Source of the DNA: CAZOZZ01 sp965247425
GTDB taxonomy: Bacteria > Acidobacteriota > Terriglobia > 20CM-2-55-15
Direction: 5' to 3'
DNA length: 64,000 nt
NCBI GenBank assembly: GCA_965247425.1
Contig: OZ252023.1
Location: 4,340,001-4,404,000, forward strand
Shown here: one piece after another, positions 1 through 8,638 of the stretch
Layout: every line of letters begins with the position of its first letter
Position numbering within the stretch: position 1 is the first letter of the stretch
The notes under the pieces: generated by a model
The model's database searches: none
Seen by the model: only the letters and a program-made list of their open reading frames with translations
Told to the model about the DNA's origin: nothing
Program-made: the position numbers and the translations under genes

Positions 1-1
1 G

Positions 2-283
2 TCTGAAGGCAGGGTCAGTCAGCTCGGGATCGGAATTCACAAGGGGACGGCCATCGTCGGCAGCATGGGGACTCCTGAACGACAGGACTATTCGCTCATC
101 GGCGCAGCGGTCAACCTTGCGGCCCGTCTGTGCGGTCATGCCGAACCGATGTCGGTCATCGTTTCAGAGGCTTTGTGGGAGGCGGTAAAGGATGACGATC
201 GTTTCCGGCTTCACTCACGCCGCCACGTAGCGATCCGTGGGCTCAGGGAATACGTCTCGATTTGCCGGCTCGGTTGGGCATAA
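2..283 (+). CDS. Class III adenylate/guanylate cyclase, C-terminal fragment (cut by window start)
   Basis: The reading frame is open from base 2, so the gene begins outside the window. The visible 93 residues match the end of a class III nucleotide cyclase catalytic domain. The segment GIHKGTAIVGSMG, then the DYSLIGAAVNLAARLC block, is the usual C-terminal half, where the asparagine and arginine of NLAARL help bind the nucleotide and stabilise the transition state. Such proteins make cAMP or cGMP from ATP or GTP. The end after the domain is short (about 20 residues), so any sensor or membrane part must lie upstream. The next gene is convergent, 23 bp away. Substrate specificity cannot be judged from this fragment. 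Confidence 0.8.
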   Translation, partial: SEGRVSQLGIGIHKGTAIVGSMGTPERQDYSLIGAAVNLAARLCGHAEPMSVIVSEALWEAVKDDDRFRLHSRRHVAIRGLREYVSICRLGWA

Positions 284-306
284 CCTGAGTACTGCCGGGA
301 AGGCGT

Positions 307-1719
307 TCAAGCCGATTTCTCGTCTCGCAAACGGCTCGGCAGGATCAACGCACATATCGTCGCCAGGACCATGGCCGCTACGTAGATGCCCATCGCGGAC
401 GTGTGAGCCGCAATCGCGGTCGCGGTTCCATCCCCGCTCCGGCCCAGAACAAACCCTAACGAAGAGATTCCAATGACGCCTCCGATATATCGGCCAGTCG
501 AAATCGCGCCGCCGGCCATCCCGGCATTACTCCGATCGACGGAACTCATCGAAGCTGCCTGACAGGGAGCCGAAGACAATCCGAGCCCGGCGCCCAGCAG
601 GACCATTCCGGGAAGTAGATCGGACGGAACGAGGACTTCGGAAAAGCCACCGAAAGCGAACAAACCCGACAAGGTCACCAGACAGCCTCCTAACGTCGTC
701 CACCGGGGTCCGATTCGTTCGGCCAGGCGCCCTCCGATAGGAGAACAGACCACCATCGCCACCATCATTCCTATGATCGTCCGGCCCGTTGTCCCCGACT
801 CGGTGCCGAGAACCTGTTCCATGAAAATCGGAAGCTGGAACAAGAGCGCGTACATCGCAAGGTTGTGAAGTCCGATCACCGCGGTTCCGGCCGCAAAGGC
901 ACGATTCTTGAACAGGCGGAGATCGAGAACAGGATCGGGGACCCGCTTTTCCCAAACGACGAAACAGGCGAGCAAGAGCGCCCCGGCTATTCCGTACCAC
1001 AGAGCAGCGGTTGAGGTCTGAGCCGACACGACAAGAAGCGTCAACCCGACGCCCAGCAGGACGCTCCCGAGGACATCAAACCTTGGGGGGGCGGCCGTTT
1101 TTCGCTCCCCTTCGACCGAAGAGGACCCGAGCCGGGACATCCGGATCAGAAGGAAAGAGATGATGATGACGGGTATGTTGGCGATGAACACGGAGCGCCA
1201 GCCGAATCGGACCGTCAGTTCCCCGCCGATGAGCGGACCGAGTGCAGCGGCCGTTCCCATCACCGAGCCGAAATAACCGAACATCCGTGCCCGTCTCTCG
1301 ATCGGAACGAAATTGCGCATCAACGCCATGGCGGCTGGAACCGCCAGGGCGCTTCCCGCAGCCATACTCATGCGTGCAAAGGCCAGGCTCGGAAGATTGG
1401 CCAGTCCGAAACCGACAACGGACCCGCAGCCATATATGGTCATGCCGAGTAAGAGGCTCCTGCTGTGTCCAATGCGATCTCCCAGCTTTCCGCCCGGGCT
1501 CATGACGGCGATCCCGACGATGAGATAACTGGACACGAGCCATTGCGTCAACGCCCCGCTGTCAATATCGAGTTCGTTTCCAATCGAGGGCAGGGCGACC
1601 GCGATCATCGTCGAACCGAGCGGAGCCAGGGCCGCGGCCATGAACATGCCGACGTAAAAGGTCCAGGACACTTTCTGGATGCTGGGGGAGCCGGCTGGTG
1701 TAGTGATGGAGTCTGCCAA
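307..1719 (-). CDS. MFS exporter, DHA2 (EmrB/QacA-like) drug:H+ antiporter family
   Basis: A polytopic membrane protein of about 470 residues. The first helix carries LGSTMIAVALPSIG, the family's usual helix-1 pattern, followed by QWLVSSYLIVGIAVMSPGGKLGDRIG (helix 2 with the loop 2-3 motif GGKLGDRIG). Many further hydrophobic segments follow, with a central loop around SSVEGERKTAAPPRFD. The family exports drugs, dyes or metabolites using the proton gradient. The open frame extends to 2037, but that part overlaps the upstream ATP-grasp gene and reads as non-protein sequence. I therefore place the start at the TTG at 1719, just past the upstream stop at 1733. The Shine-Dalgarno is weak, so translation may be coupled. 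It is the last gene of a three-gene minus-strand operon with the two PEP-synthase-like genes, which suggests a substrate related to theirs. Confidence 0.8.
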   Translation of the reverse strand: MADSITTPAGSPSIQKVSWTFYVGMFMAAALAPLGSTMIAVALPSIGNELDIDSGALTQWLVSSYLIVGIAVMSPGGKLGDRIGHSRSLLLGMTIYGCGSVVGFGLANLPSLAFARMSMAAGSALAVPAAMALMRNFVPIERRARMFGYFGSVMGTAAALGPLIGGELTVRFGWRSVFIANIPVIIISFLLIRMSRLGSSSVEGERKTAAPPRFDVLGSVLLGVGLTLLVVSAQTSTAALWYGIAGALLLACFVVWEKRVPDPVLDLRLFKNRAFAAGTAVIGLHNLAMYALLFQLPIFMEQVLGTESGTTGRTIIGMMVAMVVCSPIGGRLAERIGPRWTTLGGCLVTLSGLFAFGGFSEVLVPSDLLPGMVLLGAGLGLSSAPCQAASMSSVDRSNAGMAGGAISTGRYIGGVIGISSLGFVLGRSGDGTATAIAAHTSAMGIYVAAMVLATICALILPSRLRDEKSA

Positions 1720-1732
1720 TGAGGATACCGAT

Positions 1733-2584
1733 TTATGAGTTGATGCGGGTGATCGACCGGCACTGGAGAAGGAAGAGTTCTTCGCGCGAGAATGCCCACT
1801 CGATATCCAACTCGTCTCCATAAGCCCGTTCGCATCGGATAACGAGTTGGTGCAACGCATCCAACTGTTGGTCGTCAAGGACCCGGGACCGGACCTTGGA
1901 CCGATCGACGGGGACTTCCTCGGTGCCTCCATCCGGTTTCGAGCGCAGCGCGATATCCTTCTCGCCGACCGTCCGCTCCAACACCTGGCCTTCGGGACTG
2001 ATACGATATGAATCTGGCACGACCATACCCGATACAACAGCTTCTCCCAAGCCCCACGCCGCTTCGATCACACGTTCTCTCGCGCCGGTAACCGGGTTGC
2101 GAGTGAACAGGACGCCTGCGGAATCCGGCTCAACCAACTGTTGTACGGCGACAGCCATTCGGGGTGGGCCATCGACACCCAGCCTCCGGCGGTAGGCAAG
2201 CGCCGAGGCGGAATGGGCGGACTGGTGGACGGCCCGTATGGCATTTACGAGTGCCTCGGTCGAATCGACGTTGAGAATAGTAACGTGCTGGCCTGCGAAG
2301 CTGGCATCTTTCGCATCCTCCCCTACCGCGGATGAGCGAACCGCGACGCGGGCGGCCAACTCGCTGAAAGCTTCGTTGAGAGGATCGAGCGCGGAGGGAT
2401 CCCCCGCCACGACGGCCTCGACAAAATCAACGCTCAGGGCAAACCCGGGCGGCACGGGAAGACCCGCTCGTATCGCGCGTCCCAGCGATGTCGCCTTCCC
2501 GCCAAACCGGCTTTCATCTTCAGCGGTGGAAAGAGGACGGATCACGTCACAGCACCTGAACTTTTCCCGTGTCGCCATCGACAC
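1733..2584 (-). CDS. PEP synthase / pyruvate phosphate dikinase ATP-grasp domain protein (stand-alone)
   Basis: About 270-283 residues that cover only the N-terminal ATP-binding half of PEP synthase, PPDK or rifampin phosphotransferase. Visible motifs are FGGKATSLGRAIRAGLPVPPGF (opening), VAVRSSAVGEDAKDASFAGQ (nucleotide loop), QQLVEPDSAGVLFTRNPVTG, EAAWGLGEAVVSGMVVPD and the closing IEWAFSREELFLLQCRSI. The domain appears complete and should bind ATP and pass a phosphate to a histidine on a partner. That histidine domain is in the gene just upstream (2547-4157), so the two proteins probably form one enzyme. The start is uncertain: ATG codons at 2584/2578 overlap the upstream gene and lack a ribosome site, while a GTG at 2545, one base after the upstream stop, has AGGTG before it. 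The final substrate is unknown. Confidence 0.85.
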   Translation of the reverse strand: MSMATREKFRCCDVIRPLSTAEDESRFGGKATSLGRAIRAGLPVPPGFALSVDFVEAVVAGDPSALDPLNEAFSELAARVAVRSSAVGEDAKDASFAGQHVTILNVDSTEALVNAIRAVHQSAHSASALAYRRRLGVDGPPRMAVAVQQLVEPDSAGVLFTRNPVTGARERVIEAAWGLGEAVVSGMVVPDSYRISPEGQVLERTVGEKDIALRSKPDGGTEEVPVDRSKVRSRVLDDQQLDALHQLVIRCERAYGDELDIEWAFSREELFLLQCRSITRINS

Positions 2585-4157
2585 GGACTCTGGCCCCGTC
2601 CGGGATTACCGATGTCGCTTTGAGCGATCCGACGACGCCCGGGATGCCATACTCTCGAGCGACTATGGCCGCATGGGAAAGCTGCCCTCCACGGTCGGTC
2701 ACAATCGCCCCAATCAGCGGTAGAACGACGTTGAAGGCGGCGGATGTGGATGTCGTTACCAGGGCATCGCCCGGATCCAGTCGATCGAAATCCCTTGGAT
2801 GTTCCACAATACGGGCAACGCCCTCATACACGCCGGGGCTGACGGGCTTGCCCACGAGCGATGCGTCCCCAGGATCGTCGGCCGGTGTAAATACCTCGCT
2901 TAGCGCGACGCCCATGGCGCGCATTGCCAGTGCAGCGGGAGGCGGCAGTTGATCGAGCGGCGGTGGGGGTGGGGGTGGGTCTCCAAGCAGGGGCGGGACT
3001 TCGCTCAACAAAGCGTTGCGCCGCCATTCGCCTCTTTCGCGCAGTTCTTCCATCCCCGGTCCGCCCTCGCCTCCGAGCATCGAGAGCATCTCGTCGTGGC
3101 TGGCGTCGACCGCCATCTCGGCATCTTCAATGCGTCCCGATTCCACCAGGCGTCGTCCCGTTTCGAGGAGTGCCCATCGCGCAATTCCCGTACCCCAGTT
3201 GTCGTTATAGACGCCACGTTCGTCCCGAAGCCGGCTCATACGCCGGACATCAGCGAGCAGTTCGTCAAAACTGTCTCGATGCAAATCGGGCACCGCGTCG
3301 CGGACACGCGCCTCTTTCTCAGCCGAGGATCCTTCGGTCGCATGTACCTCACCGGAGGCCCAGATGGAACTCAGGATCATATGGGGCATCTCGATGGAAC
3401 ACGGATCGGCAACATCGTAACCCGATACGATTCTGATCCCGACGACATCCAGATACTGGTTGATCGCGACACCGACTGAGTCGTTACGGGACCGCAACTG
3501 GTCGAGAATTTCTCCGGCCGCGAGCCCGGAGTCGAAATCGCCAGGACCGACACTGTTGTCGGCAAGTGCCGCGGCGATCTGCCGCAGCTGGTCGGTCGCG
3601 CCACAGGATACCGGAGACCCGCCTTTCAAAGGTGAGAGCAGTTCACCGGCCGAGAGTCCGGTCCACTCCAATCCGTTGGCCAGGTAATGGCCGATGGGAA
3701 CGATCGAGGACGCAGTAAAGATGTGGTGTCGATAAACCATCTCGCCGGCGTTGGCCCGAACCTCTTCCAGGTGGCCGATGAAGGCGGCCGTGTCCAGGTC
3801 GCGCATCGGCACGGATTGCAATTTTCGGTTCCGGCGGATCGAATCGGGTTTGTACTCCTGGTCCCACCTTGCGAGATCTTCGAACCATAATTTCGATTCA
3901 AACGCTTTCTCGGCGGCAGCGAAACGCTGTGGTAGCTCGCTTCGAGGGGCGCCGATCTGTTTGTAGTACATAAACCCGTTCACCCTGGCCGGCTCGAGAT
4001 GACTGAACAACAAACCCAAACGAGCCGAGCCCTGGGCAAAGCCCTTCGGAAACCATTTCTGGAACAGGTCGAACGTGTAGGCGGTGATTGGACGCGGGCA
4101 ATGGGTCGAGTCCTGTTCCCAGGAACCGGGGCCGGGGGCCTCATACACTCTGTTCAT
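2547..4157 (-). CDS. PEP-utilising enzyme: substrate-like domain plus phosphohistidine swivel domain (split partner)
   Basis: A 536-residue protein with a clear Shine-Dalgarno (AGGAG, five bases before the ATG). The N-terminal 430 residues resemble the middle region of the rifampin-phosphotransferase and PEP-synthase-like group (opening GPGSWEQDSTHCPRPIT, then largely helical sequence). The last 95 residues are the mobile phosphohistidine domain, with the catalytic histidine in GGQLSHAAIVARE and the ending DGARVRVDGDTGKVQVL. A proline-rich linker (PPPPPPLDQLPPP) joins them. In rifampin phosphotransferase the order is ATP-grasp, substrate, histidine domain in one chain. Here the ATP-grasp part is a separate downstream gene. 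Phenylphosphate synthase is another known two-piece case. A drug or metabolite phosphotransferase working with the linked exporter is an inference. Confidence 0.8.
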   Translation of the reverse strand: MNRVYEAPGPGSWEQDSTHCPRPITAYTFDLFQKWFPKGFAQGSARLGLLFSHLEPARVNGFMYYKQIGAPRSELPQRFAAAEKAFESKLWFEDLARWDQEYKPDSIRRNRKLQSVPMRDLDTAAFIGHLEEVRANAGEMVYRHHIFTASSIVPIGHYLANGLEWTGLSAGELLSPLKGGSPVSCGATDQLRQIAAALADNSVGPGDFDSGLAAGEILDQLRSRNDSVGVAINQYLDVVGIRIVSGYDVADPCSIEMPHMILSSIWASGEVHATEGSSAEKEARVRDAVPDLHRDSFDELLADVRRMSRLRDERGVYNDNWGTGIARWALLETGRRLVESGRIEDAEMAVDASHDEMLSMLGGEGGPGMEELRERGEWRRNALLSEVPPLLGDPPPPPPPLDQLPPPAALAMRAMGVALSEVFTPADDPGDASLVGKPVSPGVYEGVARIVEHPRDFDRLDPGDALVTTSTSAAFNVVLPLIGAIVTDRGGQLSHAAIVAREYGIPGVVGSLKATSVIPDGARVRVDGDTGKVQVL

Positions 4158-4442
4158 GGTCTCTCCTCTACAACCGACCCCCTGAATCCTGGTGCAACAA
4201 CTTGCAAGGTATTCGTGGGGCTAGGCGGGAAATGGTATCGGAAACCTGTAGGCCGGTCAATCAGACCGAACGAAAGCGAGGGCAAGCATCCCAGACCGAT
4301 TTCCCTCCACGCCGGCCCGTCAGGACCGACCCTGTCCCAAGCAGTCGTGGCGAAGCATGCTCGGTCTCCGGACCAGACTGTAACGCGCAAGCGGTTTGAC
4401 CGACCCGATTGTTTCCGATAGGATTTTGGTTTTGCTGAGAGC

Positions 4443-6947
4443 ATGGACGAGGTCCGGGCAGGTAGAACACTGAAATCAAATCCACGCACTACTCGATCGC
4501 CATCCGAGACAGGCCGTTTCAAACCGGCGCTGCTTCTGCTGTTTGTAGGCAGCGGATTTGCAGCGCTCGTCTACGAGGTGGTCTGGTTTCACCTGCTGCA
4601 ACTGGTCGTCGGCGCTTCCGCCATCTCACTGGCCGTCTTGCTGGGAAGTTTCATGGGCGGCATGTGCCTGGGAAGCATCGCCTTCGCGCGGCTCGTGTCC
4701 CCCAAGTTGCACCCACTTCGCGTTTATGCCTGGCTGGAATTCGGCATCGGGGGGATCGGACTCGTTCTGTTGTTCCTGCTCCCGCTGGTCGGCCGCATCT
4801 ACGTCACGTCGGTCGGCTACGGCCTGGAAGGCATTCTGTTTCGTGGCTTCGTTGCCGCGATATGCCTTCTGCCCCCAACCATATTGATGGGCGCAACGCT
4901 GCCTGCCATTTCGCGATGGATCCGAACCACAAAGATCGGAGTCTCCCAATTGGGATTCTTCTACGGAGCCAACATCGCGGGGGCTGTGCTGGGGACCTTT
5001 CTGACCGGATTCTTTCTGCTCCGCCTGTTCGACACGATTGTGGCAACCTACGTTGCGATTTCCATCAACCTGCTTGTCGGTGCCGTAGCGCTCTGGCTAG
5101 CCTCACGGAATCCGTTTGAGTCCACGGAAACTGAAGAAGCGGACGAAGCGGATTCATCCGCTCCGACAGCCCCGTACGTCGTTATCGCCCTGTCCGGCCT
5201 CACCGCCCTGGGCGCGGAGGTGGTCTGGACACGTCAGCTTTCCCTGCTGTTCGGAACGACGGCATATAACTTCTCGTTGATCCTTCTGGTTTTCCTGTCG
5301 GGACTCGGCCTCGGTAGCACGTTCGGTGCGGTTCTGTCGAGACGCACCAGCGAACCTTCAGATGCCCTCGGCAAATGCCAGCTTCTGCTTGTGCCGTCCA
5401 TTCTCTGGGGATCGATCCTGGTCACGGAAAGAATGCCCTACTGGCAGCCCAACGAAGAATTCCTTCCCTGGATTCTCGACAGCACGGCTTACGTCTTCGC
5501 ATTCGATATGATTCGGTGCGGCATCGCGATGTTGCCCGCGACGATCTTGTGGGGAGCGTCTTTTCCCCTGGCGCTGGCGGCGGCGGCCCGCAAGGCAGAT
5601 CCCGGCAAGCTGGTCGGTGGAATTTACGCGGCGAACACGGCTGGAGCGATTGTCGGCAGTCTCTTTTTTACCCTGATCTGGATTCCGCTCGCCGGCACTC
5701 GGACTGCCCAGCAGGCTTTTATGGTCATCGCGGCGGGAGCTGCGCTCATGATGCTGGGCACACCTGCCTCGAAAGAGGGTCAAACCGGCAGAGCAACGTC
5801 AACTTCATCGGGCCTTTCGGTCCCCTACCTGGCCTCGGTGGCATTCGTCCTGGTTGTCACGCTGGTGTTGGTTCTTGTCATGCCCGCCACGCCACAGGGA
5901 CTCATCGCCTACGGGCGTTTCATCGAATACTGGGGCCAGGACACCGAGTTTCTGTATACGGCCGAGGGAATCGACGCCTCGGTTGCCGTGTCTGAATTCG
6001 AAGGCGAGCGGAGCATGCATGTCGCCGGGAAGGTGGTCGCATCAAATGTCCAGATCGACATGCGGCTCCAGCGCATGCTCGGACACATGCCGGCATTGGT
6101 GCATAAAAGACCGCGGTCGGTCTTGATCGTCGGATGCGGAGCCGGAGTGACGGCGGGATCGTTCGTTGTTCATCCCGACATCGAAAGGATCGTCATCTGC
6201 GAAATCGAGAAACGAGTTCCCGAAGCGGCCGCCCAGTTCTTTGGGCCTGAGAACTACGACGTCCTCAACGACCCGCGAACGGAGTTAATCATCGACGATG
6301 CGCGCCATTTCCTTGCGACCACCGACGAGAAATTCGACATCATTACGTCCGACCCGATCCACCCGTGGGTCCGGGGCGCCGCGGCCATGTATTCGGCCGA
6401 ATATTTCGAAATGGTCAGGGAGCATCTGAATCCCGGAGGCGTTGTTACACAATGGGTCCCCCTCTATGAAACAAACGAAGACGCGGTGAAGAGCCAACTG
6501 GCAACTTTCGTCGGTGCGTTCCCGGACGCGACCGTCTGGACCAGCGACATTTTTGGTGGGGGATACGACGTGTTCATTCTCGGGCAGGAAGATCCGACGA
6601 CGATCCAGGTTGAGGAAATGGACCGTCGTATCCGCGAGAGCCCGACACTCTACCAATCACTCCTGGACGTCGATTTCGAATCCGCCATCGACCTGCTGGG
6701 TACCTATGGAAACCGGGGCCCGGACATGACCGAATGGCTCTCGGACGCCCAACTGAATACCGATCGCAACCTGCGTCTCCAATACCTGGCAGGCCTCCAC
6801 CTGGATCGATACATCGAAGCGGACATCTACAAGGCGATGACGACCACCCGGCAATATCCCGACGATATCTTCCTCACCGACAATCCGTTTTACGATTCGG
6901 CGTTAAGACGGGCGTTTGAACAGACGGGACTGTCGGAACCCGAGTAG
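4443..6947 (+). CDS. Membrane-fused spermidine-synthase-like methyltransferase-fold protein
   Basis: 834 residues. After a polar start of about 25 residues, the N-terminal 500 residues contain many hydrophobic helices (first one at PALLLLFVGSGFAALVYEVV), in two halves that each carry a GFAALVYEVVW- or GLTALGAEVVW-type repeat. The C-terminal third is a Rossmann domain of the spermidine synthase family: VLIVGCGAGVTAG near residue 560, the acidic EIEKRVPEAA strand, DDARHF, then ITSDPIHPW near 636. Such fusions are common in environmental bacteria. Polyamine production has not been shown for most of them, and the integral membrane part suggests a lipid-linked or exported substrate. It is a single plus-strand gene with divergent neighbours on the left and a convergent PQQ enzyme on the right. 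Confidence 0.8.
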   Translation: MDEVRAGRTLKSNPRTTRSPSETGRFKPALLLLFVGSGFAALVYEVVWFHLLQLVVGASAISLAVLLGSFMGGMCLGSIAFARLVSPKLHPLRVYAWLEFGIGGIGLVLLFLLPLVGRIYVTSVGYGLEGILFRGFVAAICLLPPTILMGATLPAISRWIRTTKIGVSQLGFFYGANIAGAVLGTFLTGFFLLRLFDTIVATYVAISINLLVGAVALWLASRNPFESTETEEADEADSSAPTAPYVVIALSGLTALGAEVVWTRQLSLLFGTTAYNFSLILLVFLSGLGLGSTFGAVLSRRTSEPSDALGKCQLLLVPSILWGSILVTERMPYWQPNEEFLPWILDSTAYVFAFDMIRCGIAMLPATILWGASFPLALAAAARKADPGKLVGGIYAANTAGAIVGSLFFTLIWIPLAGTRTAQQAFMVIAAGAALMMLGTPASKEGQTGRATSTSSGLSVPYLASVAFVLVVTLVLVLVMPATPQGLIAYGRFIEYWGQDTEFLYTAEGIDASVAVSEFEGERSMHVAGKVVASNVQIDMRLQRMLGHMPALVHKRPRSVLIVGCGAGVTAGSFVVHPDIERIVICEIEKRVPEAAAQFFGPENYDVLNDPRTELIIDDARHFLATTDEKFDIITSDPIHPWVRGAAAMYSAEYFEMVREHLNPGGVVTQWVPLYETNEDAVKSQLATFVGAFPDATVWTSDIFGGGYDVFILGQEDPTTIQVEEMDRRIRESPTLYQSLLDVDFESAIDLLGTYGNRGPDMTEWLSDAQLNTDRNLRLQYLAGLHLDRYIEADIYKAMTTTRQYPDDIFLTDNPFYDSALRRAFEQTGLSEPE

Positions 6948-6967
6948 GGCAGTTTCCCGAGTTCCCA

Positions 6968-7013
6968 AACTGACCACTGATCACTGGCCACTGACCACCC
7001 CTCATCAGTTTCC
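6968..7013. repeat. GTGGTCAGT-type intergenic repeat between convergent genes
   Basis: The short gap after the spermidine-synthase-like stop contains ACTGACCACTGATCACTGG followed by CCACTGACCACC. These are degenerate copies of a seven-base unit also found at 20188 and 29041. It runs into the end of the next, convergent gene. It could fold, but no clear T-run terminator is present. Confidence 0.55.
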
Positions 7014-8609
7014 CAGGGCGAAGGCCGTCAACGTGGTGCCGGATGGAATCAGCATGTACTGGCGGTCGTCGAGCATGAACGTCGTCGGTGCCGCGTAGAT
7101 GCCGGATCCGGTGGGATAACGCCAGAGGAGTTCCCCTCCGGCTGCGTCGAAAGCCATGATGTAGCCGTCCTGGTCGCCGGCAAAGACGAGGCCCGACGCT
7201 GTCGACAGGACTCCGGCAAACGCGGGTTCTTCGTACCTGAATTCCCAGCGCAGATCTCCGGTCAGCGGATCGATCGCCCGAAGCGCGCCGTATCGGGTGT
7301 CCCCGTCACGCCGGACCGCGCCACCTTCGTAACGCTCGCCGACAACGAATTCCTGTTCCCACTTGAAGTAGACCGCACAGGTCTCCCGGGCCGTGACGTA
7401 GAAAAGCCCGGTGTCGGGACTGAACGACGGCGACATGAAATTGGTACCTCCGAACAGGTCCGGGCAAACGTAGTTGCCTTCGGCGGTCGGTTCGGTGTCG
7501 GGCAGTACGATGGGACGGCCGTCCGAGTCGATCTCCTTGGCCCAGGTCGTATGGATGTGCGGCTTGGCCACGATCAACTCGCCGTTGGTCCGATCCAGCG
7601 TGTAGAAAAATCCGTTCCGGTTGGCTACCGATATCAGCTTCCGGTCCACGCCTCCGATTTCGCGATCCAGTAGAACGGGGACATGGTTCGAATCCCAGTC
7701 GTGGGTGTCATGGGGAGTGAACTGGAAATACCATCGGAGCTCTCCAGTATCGGCGTCCAGCGCCAGGACGCAGTTCGAATAGAGGTTGTCTCCGAGACGC
7801 GCTTCACCGTTGTAGTCGGGAGCGGGGTTCCCTGTGCCCCAGTAGACCAGGTTCAGTTCGGGATCGAAGGTGCCGGTGACCCAGGTCGGCGCTCCGCCAT
7901 GAGCCCACGAGTCACCCTGCCAGGTTTCCCTTCCGGGCTCACCGGGCCCGGGCACCGTCCAGAACCGCCAGGCTCGAACTCCGGTCTCCATATCGAAAGC
8001 ATCGATGAAGCCCCGGACGCCGAACTCCGCTCCAGAAACTCCGACGATGACCTTGTCGTTGACCACCAATGGAGCGACGGTGCCCGTGTAACCCAGTTCA
8101 TGGTCGTCGATCTCGACGTCGTATACGACGCTACCGGTCTTCATGTCCAGGGCCACGAGGTGAATGTCGAGCGTCACCATGAACAACTTGTCGCCGAAAA
8201 CGGCCAGGCCACGATTGACCCTTCCACAACAAACACTCAACCCACTCGGAAGGTCTCGCCGGTATCGCCAGATCGTGCGGCCCGTCCGTGCGTCGATCGC
8301 CCACGCGTTGTTTTCCGGCCCGCTGATGTAAATGATGCCGTCAAGAATGATAGGCGTCGCTTCGAACTTCCCGAGGACCCCTGTCTGAAACGTCCACTGC
8401 GCCTCGAGGTCATCGACGTTGGCCGGGTTGATGACGGTCAGAGGACTGTGGCGCTTCCCTGTGTAGTCACCGGAATAGCTTAACCACCGGGTGGGATCCT
8501 TGAGACCATCGACAAGGTCCTGGGTGCCCACGTTCTGAGCCGCCGCCACACCCCCGAACCCAACGACCAGAAACGCCACCACCCCTACCACGTTTGCCAT
8601 CCGACGCAT
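7005..8609 (-). CDS. PQQ-dependent alcohol dehydrogenase (quinoprotein), periplasmic
   Basis: 534 residues with a Sec signal peptide (cleavage near VAAAQ, residue 25). It has the repeated W-motif beta-propeller of methanol/ethanol quinoprotein dehydrogenases. The vicinal Cys127-Cys128 pair (SVCCGR) forms the unusual disulfide that sits on PQQ. Predicted metal and catalytic residues are Glu195 (GAEFG), Asn261 (WGTGN) and Asp304 in DTHDWDSN. A second aspartate two residues later (Asp306) is the position that marks lanthanide-dependent XoxF/PedH-type enzymes, where calcium enzymes carry Ala, Ser or Thr. The gene follows a dihaem cytochrome c, its likely electron acceptor, by 29 bp on the same strand. 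The alcohol or aldehyde substrate is unknown. Confidence 0.88.
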   Translation of the reverse strand: MRRMANVVGVVAFLVVGFGGVAAAQNVGTQDLVDGLKDPTRWLSYSGDYTGKRHSPLTVINPANVDDLEAQWTFQTGVLGKFEATPIILDGIIYISGPENNAWAIDARTGRTIWRYRRDLPSGLSVCCGRVNRGLAVFGDKLFMVTLDIHLVALDMKTGSVVYDVEIDDHELGYTGTVAPLVVNDKVIVGVSGAEFGVRGFIDAFDMETGVRAWRFWTVPGPGEPGRETWQGDSWAHGGAPTWVTGTFDPELNLVYWGTGNPAPDYNGEARLGDNLYSNCVLALDADTGELRWYFQFTPHDTHDWDSNHVPVLLDREIGGVDRKLISVANRNGFFYTLDRTNGELIVAKPHIHTTWAKEIDSDGRPIVLPDTEPTAEGNYVCPDLFGGTNFMSPSFSPDTGLFYVTARETCAVYFKWEQEFVVGERYEGGAVRRDGDTRYGALRAIDPLTGDLRWEFRYEEPAFAGVLSTASGLVFAGDQDGYIMAFDAAGGELLWRYPTGSGIYAAPTTFMLDDRQYMLIPSGTTLTAFALGN

Positions 8610-8638
8610 ATCGGTCTCCTTCTCTTGCCTTTAGGCGC

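Noticed and set aside
1720..2037. Longer start for the MFS exporter
   Set aside because: That stretch overlaps the ATP-grasp gene in another frame and reads as arginine/serine-rich sequence unlike any MFS protein.
7680..7705. GGTTCGAATCCC, resembling a tRNA T-loop
   Set aside because: It lies inside the PQQ dehydrogenase coding sequence and no acceptor, D or anticodon arms fit around it.
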